The notes under the pieces are model-generated. The model was not told where the DNA came from. It saw only the letters and a program-made list of their open reading frames with translations, and ran no database searches. Shown piece after piece: positions 8,257 through 15,704 of a stretch of 44,212 nucleotides of DNA (positions are counted from its first letter, which is position 1; each line of letters begins with the position of its first letter). The stretch is from a bacterium. GTDB taxonomy: Bacteria > Gemmatimonadota > Glassbacteria > GWA2-58-10. The stretch spans positions 1 to 44,212 of the forward strand of contig JAJFUG010000044.1 in NCBI GenBank assembly GCA_021372515.1, read 5' to 3'. The translations under genes and the position numbers were made by a program.

Positions 8257-9642
8257 TCAACTGCCGGAGCCGGGCCGCGAACGGAGCCCGGCCTTGAGGC
8301 TCGTGGCCCAGGCGTAGACAATCCAGGCACAGGGGGCCACCACCGCCGCGCCCGCGGCCAGGACCAGAACGACGCGCCAGAGGGGGGCTATCCCCGCGGC
8401 CTGACGGGTCAGGGCGGCGGTCAGGTCGAACATGCCGGGCAACGAGGTAAAAAAGGAGAACAGCAGGGTCAGGACCAGGCCCAGGTTCATCCAGGGGCCG
8501 GCTTTGTGGACGCCCATCAGCTTGCGGTCGTTGAGCAACAGCATCGACGCCACGGTCACCGCGGGCAGGATCGTGGCCTGGAACGCCTGCGACGCGACCA
8601 TCACCCAGACCGGCCGCCAGTGGAACACCGGGGCGGTGAGGCCGAGCATGAGGCCGGCCGCGCCCAGCACCCGGAACAGAGGGCTTCTCAGGTCGGGCTT
8701 GCGGCCGGTGTAGTCGCAGACCAGCCAGGGAGCGATCAGGGCGATGGGGAAAATGGTGCTCACCCCGGCGCCGATTATCCCGACCACCAGGACACTGATC
8801 GCGTACCGCCCGGCCAGCGGCTCCAGCATCCGCACCATGTCCACGGCCTGGTAGACCGGCGCGCCGCCCCGGCGGAAAATCGCCTCCGAGGCGCAGATCA
8901 TGATCGCCGCCGACAGCAGGAACATCACTCCCGCACTGACCGCGGCATCCAGGCGCTCCCGGCGCAGGTCGCCCACGTTCCAGCCTTTCTCGGCCACCAC
9001 CAGGCTGCGCATGACAAACACCATCGCCCCGCAGGTGGTCCCGGCAATGGCGGCCAGGTTGATGAAAGCCCCCTCGCCGGAGGGCATCCTGAAGCTCAGC
9101 CCGGACAGCAGCGCCGCCGGGTCACCTGTCAGCAGCGCCGCGCTGGCCAGGAAACTGGCCCCCATCACCGCCACGAGCAGGCTGAGGAATTTCTCGAAAT
9201 AGGAGTAGCGCCCCAGCCAGAGCAGCCAGAAACAGCCGCCCAGGATCGCCACGGTGGTCAGAACCTCATTCGCCCCTTGCCCGCCGAAAAGAATGCGGGT
9301 CCATTCCTTGATCAGACTGGTCAGGATGCCCATGATCCCGGCCAGGGCGGCCAGCTCGCCGAAAGTGAGGGCGATCATGGCGTAGAGCGCCAGGAAATTG
9401 CCCAGGGGAAGGTGCCTGCGGAAAGCGGAAATGGCCGTTTCTCCGGTCACCAGGGTGAAACGGCCGTAGGCGACCAGCATCACGAAAGTGACCAGGCACG
9501 ACAGCACCACGGCCCAGAGCAGGGTCAGGCCGTACTTGCTGCCGGTTTCGGCCATGGTGGTCACGCTGCCGGTGCCGATATTGTACCCGATCATGAACAG
9601 GCCCGGGCCGATCGCGGCCAGCGCCGCTCTGATTTTTCCCAT
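8257..9642 (-). CDS. Nramp-family-related membrane transporter lacking the canonical metal motifs
   Basis: A 461-residue polytopic membrane protein with about 11 hydrophobic segments and the Nramp opening (IGPGLFMIGYNIGTGSV, residues 11-27). Classical Nramp/MntH transporters carry DPGN in helix 1 and an MPH-type motif in helix 6 to bind Mn or Fe. Here helix 1 reads GYNIGTGS and the helix-6 region reads TTCGAMVFVMRSL, so both canonical motifs are missing, as in divergent Nramp-related proteins. Substrate is therefore open: Mg, another ion or an organic solute. It starts 23 bp after the MttB-type methyltransferase stop codon on the same strand, which suggests co-transcription and a linked role. 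Confidence 0.8.
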   Translation of the reverse strand: MGKIRAALAAIGPGLFMIGYNIGTGSVTTMAETGSKYGLTLLWAVVLSCLVTFVMLVAYGRFTLVTGETAISAFRRHLPLGNFLALYAMIALTFGELAALAGIMGILTSLIKEWTRILFGGQGANEVLTTVAILGGCFWLLWLGRYSYFEKFLSLLVAVMGASFLASAALLTGDPAALLSGLSFRMPSGEGAFINLAAIAGTTCGAMVFVMRSLVVAEKGWNVGDLRRERLDAAVSAGVMFLLSAAIMICASEAIFRRGGAPVYQAVDMVRMLEPLAGRYAISVLVVGIIGAGVSTIFPIALIAPWLVCDYTGRKPDLRSPLFRVLGAAGLMLGLTAPVFHWRPVWVMVASQAFQATILPAVTVASMLLLNDRKLMGVHKAGPWMNLGLVLTLLFSFFTSLPGMFDLTAALTRQAAGIAPLWRVVLVLAAGAAVVAPCAWIVYAWATSLKAGLRSRPGSGS

Positions 9643-9665
9643 AACCCCTCTCTTCGGCTGCGCTC

Positions 9666-11144
9666 TCAGCCCAGAATGGCCTTTTCGGCGTGACGGACTA
9701 TGCGGTCGATCTCGGTGATCTGATTGTCATCCAGGACCGGCTCCAGCGGGCGGGCGATGATTGCGCGCACCTTTTCCTCGGCCAGGCGCTCCATGCCGCG
9801 CACCGGACGGTCCTTGTAGACCTCCCAGCTCAGGCACTCGGTCAGCTCGCTCAGCCAGAACTCCTTGCGGAAATTGTCCGCGGTGTGCGGCTCGCCGATG
9901 AAATTGCCCTCCGGCCCCACCTTGAGAGTCTGGTCAACGGCCAGGCTCTCCTCGGTCACGGTCAGCCCGGCCAGCACCCGGCGCAGGTAGCGCACCATCT
10001 CGGCATCCAGCACCAGTTGCAGCGGGCTGTAGGTCAGGCAGCCCTCCACCTGGCCGACAGTGCCGATCCCGGTGGCGCCGCACAGCAGAGGGATCAGCGC
10101 GCTGGCGGCTTTCTGCATCCCGGCCTGGAACCCCGGCTCGCAGGCGTCGCTCTTGCCGCCGTGCACCCCGCAACTGATCCCGTACATCTCCTTGAGGAAC
10201 TGGATCCAGGCCCCGAGCAGGGGCAGACGGTCAGCGCCGGCGAGCTGGAACAGAAGGGTGTTCATGTCGCAGTAGCTGCCGCAGAAATCCAGGCTGAGCA
10301 CGGCCTCCCGGTCGACCGCGTAGCCCAGGACCAGTCCGCCCAGGGTCTCGGCCAGTCCCACGGCCAGGGTCCCGGCGCCGGTGGCCGGTGTGGTCGTGCC
10401 GGCGCAGGGCATGGTGTCTATCGACTGCGGCAGGCCCTGGCGGATGTACTCGATGAACACATCCGCCATGTTGCCGTCCAGCGCCAGCGGGCTACGGCTC
10501 TCGGCGTAACCCACCAGGCAGGGGCGGGCGCGAAGAGTGGCCTCGTCCCCGCGCACCACGACCGCGATTTCCTTGATGAAACGGACATCGGTAACGGTCC
10601 AGGCCTCGATGCCGCCCAGCTTGGTGGTGTACTTGGCCAGCTCGGCCGCCATCTTGACCGGCCGCAGGGGGGCCGGCACCGCCTGGTCGGAGCAGGGCAG
10701 GCCGGAGTGGGTGATGTCATCCAGGGCGTTGACAAGCTTGAGGCCGTCGAGCAGGTCCTGGCGGGTGGCGGCGCGACGGTTGCGGTCGAGGTCGTAGACC
10801 AGGGTGCAGAACCCGCCCGAGTTGGCCGTGAAACTATGGCAAAGCTCCTCATCGCGCTTGTAGTAGCTGGATTCCGTGTAGCGGTTGCCCTGGCGAAGGC
10901 CGCGCCTCTCCGGGCGAAGGTAATCGCCGCGGAGCCGCTGGGCCGCCTCCTGGACCACGGCCTGCGGGAACCGGACCCGCTCGCCGGCATTGTCGACCGC
11001 GCAGCCCAGGGCCTCCAGCATCCGCCGCGACTCGGCATGATGCACGATCATCCCGGCCCGCTCCAGAATGTCGAGGGCCGCCTGCTGGAGCAGCCCCATC
11101 TCAGCCTCGCTCAAAACCTTTATCCTGCCGAACAGTCCGGACAT
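9666..11144 (-). CDS. MttB-superfamily (trimethylamine/betaine methyltransferase-like) protein
   Basis: The start chosen is the ATG at 11144 (MSGLFGRIKVLSEAEM), typical for the family N-terminus; an upstream in-frame ATG at 11204 adds 20 atypical residues. The product is 492 residues, the family's usual size. Family features include the ILERAG(M)IV...HH start, HGGKSDACEPGFQAG, GATGIGTVGQVEGCLTYSP and LDAEMVRYLRRVLAG. MttB proteins transfer methyl groups from methylated amines to a corrinoid protein. This one has no in-frame amber codon, so it is of the non-pyrrolysine class (betaine or other quaternary amines). No corrinoid protein or RamA-like activase is present in the window. It is the first gene of a two-gene unit with the Nramp-like transporter. 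Confidence 0.85.
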   Translation of the reverse strand: MSGLFGRIKVLSEAEMGLLQQAALDILERAGMIVHHAESRRMLEALGCAVDNAGERVRFPQAVVQEAAQRLRGDYLRPERRGLRQGNRYTESSYYKRDEELCHSFTANSGGFCTLVYDLDRNRRAATRQDLLDGLKLVNALDDITHSGLPCSDQAVPAPLRPVKMAAELAKYTTKLGGIEAWTVTDVRFIKEIAVVVRGDEATLRARPCLVGYAESRSPLALDGNMADVFIEYIRQGLPQSIDTMPCAGTTTPATGAGTLAVGLAETLGGLVLGYAVDREAVLSLDFCGSYCDMNTLLFQLAGADRLPLLGAWIQFLKEMYGISCGVHGGKSDACEPGFQAGMQKAASALIPLLCGATGIGTVGQVEGCLTYSPLQLVLDAEMVRYLRRVLAGLTVTEESLAVDQTLKVGPEGNFIGEPHTADNFRKEFWLSELTECLSWEVYKDRPVRGMERLAEEKVRAIIARPLEPVLDDNQITEIDRIVRHAEKAILG

Positions 11145-11292
11145 GTGCCTGACCTTTCGCTTGGTCCCTGGTGCGCGCCGCGACCCTGCCGCAGCGGAAA
11201 ACATATTTACCAGTAATAAAGCCGCGGCCCAAGCTGCTCCGACCGTGGCTTAACATTCAGGATAGAGCCATCGGTTTCCCCGGCCGCGCCGT

Positions 11293-12081
11293 TCAATCCG
11301 TCAGAGTGACAACCGCCGGCCATTGCAGCTGAAGCGCGGCCCGGAAACCCTTGAGCCTGGAGGCCGAATCGACATCCAGGAACATCTGGCAATCGGGATG
11401 CAGGCGCAGGATCGAGGCCGGGTAGTCCGGGGATATCCCACGCTCCAGGCAATTGTGCACCGCCTCCGCCTTGCGGACCTCGGGCACCACGCTCACGATG
11501 GAGCGGCTTTTCATGATCCGCTCGATGGAGATTGTGATGCCGGTGTCCGGGCACTCCGCAGGGGAGTCGAACCAGCCCTCACCGGCAAGCTGACGGCGCG
11601 AGACCTCGCTCACCGGGGTGACAAGAAATGACCTGCGGGTCTTGAAATCCGCCGGCGGGTCGTTGAAAGCCAGGTGCCCGCTCTCGCCTATCCCGGCGAA
11701 ACAGACATCCACGGTTTCCTGCTCCAGAAGGCGGCCGTAGCGCTCGCACTCGGCCTGCGGGTCCTCCGCCAGCCCGTCGATCAGGTACGCCGCCCCTGGG
11801 TTCACCCGGTCGATCAGGCGCTCTTTCAGGTAGCGGTGGAAGCAGCCCGGGTGCGTGGTGGGCAGCCCGACATAGTTGTCCAGATGGAACATGACTGTCC
11901 GGCCCCAATCGATGCCTGGCATTTCGGTAAGACGACGGATGAACTCGATCTGCGACCCGCCGGTGGCCACCAGGAACACGGCCCGCCCACGTTCTGCAAT
12001 CGCCTGCCGGAGCTTCTCCGCGCCAACCGCGGCCGCGGCCGCGGCCAGCTCGGCCCCGGACTCGTAAATCCTGACAATCAT
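11293..12081 (-). CDS. nagB: Glucosamine-6-phosphate deaminase/6-phosphogluconolactonase-family protein (NagB-type)
   Basis: A 262-residue cytosolic protein with the NagB/RpiA fold: an N-terminal ATGGSQ phosphate loop, MFHLDNYVGLPTTHPGCFHRYL (about 76-97) corresponding to the DEYVG active-site region, and FAGIGESGHLAFNDPPADF (about 149-167), the NagB signature. NagB converts glucosamine-6-P to fructose-6-P and ammonia. The residue after the catalytic Asp is Asn where DE is common, a modest deviation. GGGAG precedes the ATG. Presence with a GH20 hexosaminidase fits GlcNAc use; NagA and a transporter are not in the window. Confidence 0.85.
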   Translation of the reverse strand: MIVRIYESGAELAAAAAAVGAEKLRQAIAERGRAVFLVATGGSQIEFIRRLTEMPGIDWGRTVMFHLDNYVGLPTTHPGCFHRYLKERLIDRVNPGAAYLIDGLAEDPQAECERYGRLLEQETVDVCFAGIGESGHLAFNDPPADFKTRRSFLVTPVSEVSRRQLAGEGWFDSPAECPDTGITISIERIMKSRSIVSVVPEVRKAEAVHNCLERGISPDYPASILRLHPDCQMFLDVDSASRLKGFRAALQLQWPAVVTLTD

Positions 12082-12135
12082 TCTCCCGCTCTCCCTGTCT
12101 CCAGCAGCCGAATCAAGGCCCCGGATGCCATAATT

Positions 12136-12163
12136 ATTATCATGCCATTGCCATGTCTGTCAA
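12136..12163 (-). promoter_or_regulatory. Candidate sigma-70 promoter of the nagB-type gene
   Basis: Minus-strand TTGACA (12163-12158), 16-nt spacer, GATAAT (12141-12136), about 55-80 bp upstream of the ATG at 12081. The -35 is a perfect match and the -10 is 5 of 6. Confidence 0.55.
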
Positions 12164-12204
12164 ACCTTTAACGATCTGCGAAGGGTGTCGGCCAACCGGT
12201 CGGC

Positions 12205-14232
12205 TCAGTTCGCTCCGTTGCCGAGAGCCTTGCCCAGCGGACAGCGGCCCCGGACCGGCGAGCCCCACTCGCAGGCCCCCAGATCGGGGGCTTTGCCCCG
12301 GAACCCGTCGTTCACGTTGGGCAGCACCACGCCGCGGTCGACAGCCGGGCTGCCGGGCCGCAGCCTGAAATCCCCGCGCTCCGGGTCCACGAACAACGGG
12401 TCCGCGTACAAGCCGTTCTTTTCCAGACCGGTCAGATCCTGGAACCGCGCCATCGAGATGACAGTCCGCCGATCAAGCTGGAACAGACGTTTCTCTTTCG
12501 ACTCGACATAGCTTTGCAGCCACTGGACATCCCGGTTGTACCACAGGTCGTAATCCCAATCATTGTCCAAGGCCAAGCCATGCATGGCGTTGAGGGCCAG
12601 CCCGTCGCCGAAGAAAACATTGTTCCGGAAATGCTGTCCGGTGATCGGGTCCGCGCTGCGGAGCGCCTCCACGCCTGGAACCGAGGTGTAAACAGTGTTC
12701 TGGAAAATATTGCACACACCCGGCCCGACGCCGTTGTACTTAAGGCTCAGAAACCCGTGATTGGCGATCACGTTGTACATCACGTAGACCGGTCCGACAA
12801 TGATCGGAGCCAGGGAAACCCCCGAGAAAACCTCGTGGCAGTAGTTGTTCCAGAAACGAAAATTGAGGCAGGGCCCCTCCGGCTCGATCACATCGTCCCG
12901 CAGGTCCCAGAGCTCGTTGTCGTACACGTCCCAGTCGCAGTTGAGTCTCTCATCGTTCAGGTGCTCCGACTCCGCGGCCGGCGAAAGCCCGTCGAACAGG
13001 CAGTGTATCCGGCAGGCTCGCACCACGTTTCCCCGTCCGCCGGAATAAGATATCACCCCCGCGCCCTCCTCGTCGCGCCCCTTGGTCATTGCCCAGGGCC
13101 AGCGCGAGATGGAGCTGTCCCAGAGTTCGCAGCCCTCGACCAGGTTGCCCTCGCTCTCCCAGCCCTCGAGCAGGACAGCGGCGTTCATCCCGTGGATCGA
13201 GCAATCGCGAATCACGTTCCAGGCGCTGGCCTCCAGGTGTATCCCGGCGCCGAAGGTGGCCCGGCCGTAATCCCGAACCTCCAGGCCCTGGATGAGGATA
13301 CAGTCAGCACCCTTGAGATGGAAACCGGCCTCGCGCTGCGCCACCTGGACCGGAATGAGGTTCGGGTCGCGGCTGTCGGCCAGGCGCAGGTACAGGCGGC
13401 CGCCGGCCTTTTCCTGATACCAGCCGCCCGGCGCGCCGCAGACAAAGCGGTCGAACTCGGCACGGGACAGGTAGTGGAAAAGACGCTCACCGTCCGCCGC
13501 CACATACCTCGTGGCATAACCCGGCTCGGTACAGTAGACCGCTCCCCCCCCGGCCTCGGCCTGCCAGGCCCCGATCCCGAGGTTCTCCTCGTAGCGCGGG
13601 TCCGCTCCCGAGAGGATCACCCCCCTGCCCAGGGCCTTGAAAGCGATGTAAGCCTTCGGCTTGCCCGAGGCAGTCACTTCCACTGTCTCGCGGTAGAGCC
13701 CGGGCAGGATCCAGACCACATCCCCCGGAGCGGCCAGGGAGGCCGCCCGCTGGATGGTCCGGAACGGGCGGAGCAATGTCCCGTCCCCGTTCTCCGGCCC
13801 CTCGGGCGAGACATAGTACTCCTTCGCGCCGCCCTGGGGAAAGCTGTCCCGGCGCGTGGCCACTCGCAGCACCCGCGTCTCGGTCCCGGAGGCGTCCGGG
13901 TCGGAAAGGACGACCTCCACCTCGTAGCTCTGGCCCGGCAGCAGGAAAAAGACACTTCCGGCAAAACGATTGCCGCTTATCCGCTCCAGCGGCAGGGCCG
14001 GTCTCCAGGCGGCCTGGCCCTGCAAACGGTAACGGACCGCGGCCGTGGCGTTGGAATTGGAATCCCCGTCATAGCTCAGACGCAGCCCGATACTTTCGAA
14101 CGTCGGGTAGGCTTCGACCGATCCTATCTCGATTCCCCGGGTGAGCGCCGAGACCGTGAGCACCGAACATACTATGGCCGCTGCGACCAAAGCTGAATAA
14201 ATACCCGCTCTCCGCCCAATCAGTGTCATCAT
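12205..14232 (-). CDS. Secreted right-handed parallel beta-helix protein (polysaccharide lyase/hydrolase-like)
   Basis: The start is set at the ATG at 14232, preceded by AAAGGAT; the ATG at 14280 adds a polar extension before the signal segment. The 675-residue product has an N-terminal signal/anchor (IYSALVAAAIVCSVLTVSAL), a fibronectin/Ig-like domain (about 35-130), and then YYVSPEGPENGDGTLLRPF followed by GDVVWILPGLYRE, the usual opening of Pel-superfamily beta-helices. Repeated N-rich coils follow (NVIRDCSIHG, NLVEGCELWD, NVVRACRIHC) and the end DLGACEWG is common in this group. Such proteins are often lyases or glycosidases on acidic polysaccharides, but no catalytic residues are assigned. 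It follows the PorV-like gene of cassette 1 after a large hairpin. Confidence 0.8.
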   Translation of the reverse strand: MMTLIGRRAGIYSALVAAAIVCSVLTVSALTRGIEIGSVEAYPTFESIGLRLSYDGDSNSNATAAVRYRLQGQAAWRPALPLERISGNRFAGSVFFLLPGQSYEVEVVLSDPDASGTETRVLRVATRRDSFPQGGAKEYYVSPEGPENGDGTLLRPFRTIQRAASLAAPGDVVWILPGLYRETVEVTASGKPKAYIAFKALGRGVILSGADPRYEENLGIGAWQAEAGGGAVYCTEPGYATRYVAADGERLFHYLSRAEFDRFVCGAPGGWYQEKAGGRLYLRLADSRDPNLIPVQVAQREAGFHLKGADCILIQGLEVRDYGRATFGAGIHLEASAWNVIRDCSIHGMNAAVLLEGWESEGNLVEGCELWDSSISRWPWAMTKGRDEEGAGVISYSGGRGNVVRACRIHCLFDGLSPAAESEHLNDERLNCDWDVYDNELWDLRDDVIEPEGPCLNFRFWNNYCHEVFSGVSLAPIIVGPVYVMYNVIANHGFLSLKYNGVGPGVCNIFQNTVYTSVPGVEALRSADPITGQHFRNNVFFGDGLALNAMHGLALDNDWDYDLWYNRDVQWLQSYVESKEKRLFQLDRRTVISMARFQDLTGLEKNGLYADPLFVDPERGDFRLRPGSPAVDRGVVLPNVNDGFRGKAPDLGACEWGSPVRGRCPLGKALGNGAN

Positions 14233-14348
14233 TCCATCCTTTGCCTTAATCCGGAGCGTCAATCCGTGCCGACGGTGCACAGCCCGCGGCGGGTCTGTCG
14301 CCGCCTGTCCTCCGAGAACATCTCAAAGTCGTGAGTGACTGGAACCGG

Positions 14349-14390
14349 ATGTCTCCCGGCCCGGCGGTTCGGCGCCGAACCGGGAGACAT
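14349..14390 (-). repeat. Large GC-rich hairpin between the PorV-like gene and the beta-helix gene
   Basis: ATGTCTCCCGG (14349-14359) pairs perfectly with CCGGGAGACAT (14380-14390), 11 bp. Inside is a perfect 16-nt palindrome centred at 14373/14374 (14366-14381). There is no T run on either side, so it is not a classic intrinsic terminator; a role in mRNA stability or partial read-through control is inferred. A comparable hairpin follows the PorV-like gene of cassette 2. Confidence 0.7.
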
Positions 14391-14416
14391 GGAAGCCGAT
14401 TCTGTCCTTACCGGGC

Positions 14417-15640
14417 TCAGAAACCGAAAGCCACGGTGAAAAAGTTGTCAGAGGAAAGCCGACCTTTGTTGCGGTAGGCGTAGTTGAACTCCAGGGTCTT
14501 GCCTTTGACGTTGCGCTTGATCCCGCCGCCGCAGCTGAAGCCGCGGAACGTCGGATCGTCGCCGTTGTAGGCGATGCCGGTGTTGTCCGTGTCGTCCGTG
14601 TACTCGTCGGTCTGGATTTTCCAGCCCAGGCGCAGCGCCGCGGAAATGTACTCGGTGAAATTGAAGCTCACCTCCGAGCCGGTGGAATAGCTGAGCGGCA
14701 TGTAGCTGTTACGGTTGATCTCGCCGGTGGCCAGCCAGTTGAGGCCGCCCGAGGTGTACAGGTTGTACGAGAGCGCCATCTTGACCACGGTGGGAAGGTG
14801 ATAGGTGTGGGTCTTGTACTGGCCTTCCCTGGTTGTGCGCCGCATGATCGCCAGCGGGTCGTTGGAGTAGTCGCCGTAGCCGTCCGGGATCGAGGCCTCA
14901 CCGGTCTCGCCCCGTCCCTCCGGGCTGACTGACACGTCCAGCAGCGAGCCGCGCATGGTGACATTGGTGCCGAGGTTCTGTACGGCGAAAGCCAGCTTGA
15001 CCTCGCGGCCGGCGAACTCCGTATGGTAGATCCCGCCCGCGTCGATGGCGAACGCATTGCCGGACAGGTTGTTGAACACGTCCTGGTGCACGTACTTGAG
15101 GCTCAGGCCGCCGGTGAAGCGGTCGGAGAAGGTGTAGGCCACGGTGCCGCCCATCTGGAAATCGTAGGCCCCGAACACCCGTCCGTCGCCGTTGGGCGTG
15201 GAGACAGTGGTGATCTTCATCTCACCGATATCCAGGTAGCCGAAAAACGCGCCCAGCACCACGGAGCCGTCCCCCACCGGGGTGGCGCCGCACAGGTAGC
15301 TGTATTTGAGGTCCATGGTGTAATCGACCATGGTGCCCATGATCTGGGTGTTCTGCAGGAAACCCAGGCCGGCGGGGTTGTACCAGATCGCGGAGATGTC
15401 ATCCGCCACGGCGGTGTAGGCATCCCCGAGGCCGATGCCGCGCGCCCCGACCGGAATGGTGAGGAACTCGGCCGCGCGCACCCCGGCGAACGAAAGGTTG
15501 TCCGGCCGCCCCTGGGTGACATACTTGTCCAGACCGGTGTATTCCCGGTTCTGGATGCCCTGGCCCAGCAGGGACCCGACCATGGCCAGCAGGGCAGCGG
15601 CGGCGGTGAGCAGCGTGTGCTTCATGTATTTACTCGACAT
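14417..15640 (-). CDS. PorV/PorQ-family (UPF0164) outer-membrane protein, cassette 1
   Basis: The start is the ATG at 15640, with GGAGGT at 15646-15651, giving 407 residues; an upstream ATG at 15667 is not supported. A signal peptide (HTLLTAAAALLAMVGSLLGQG) is followed by the PorV-family N-terminus: AAEFLTIPVGARGIGLGDAYTAVADDISAIWYNPAGLG (written here as the region at about residues 56-93). Beta-barrel-like strands follow and the chain ends in FFTVAFGF with a terminal Phe, typical of outer-membrane barrels. PorV in type IX secretion acts as a shuttle or attachment partner for secreted proteins with C-terminal sorting domains; the gene just upstream encodes such a protein, which supports a partner role. 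It is closely similar to the PorV-like protein of cassette 2. Confidence 0.85.
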   Translation of the reverse strand: MSSKYMKHTLLTAAAALLAMVGSLLGQGIQNREYTGLDKYVTQGRPDNLSFAGVRAAEFLTIPVGARGIGLGDAYTAVADDISAIWYNPAGLGFLQNTQIMGTMVDYTMDLKYSYLCGATPVGDGSVVLGAFFGYLDIGEMKITTVSTPNGDGRVFGAYDFQMGGTVAYTFSDRFTGGLSLKYVHQDVFNNLSGNAFAIDAGGIYHTEFAGREVKLAFAVQNLGTNVTMRGSLLDVSVSPEGRGETGEASIPDGYGDYSNDPLAIMRRTTREGQYKTHTYHLPTVVKMALSYNLYTSGGLNWLATGEINRNSYMPLSYSTGSEVSFNFTEYISAALRLGWKIQTDEYTDDTDNTGIAYNGDDPTFRGFSCGGGIKRNVKGKTLEFNYAYRNKGRLSSDNFFTVAFGF

Positions 15641-15704
15641 AGCTGACCTCCGAATAAGAGAAGACATCGGGCTGTTTAATCAGTTTCGACCCGGCCCCTC
15701 TGCC

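Noticed and set aside
9666-11144. A pyrrolysine-containing MttB
   Set aside because: The frame is open from start to stop with no internal TAG read-through needed and no Pyl genes nearby.
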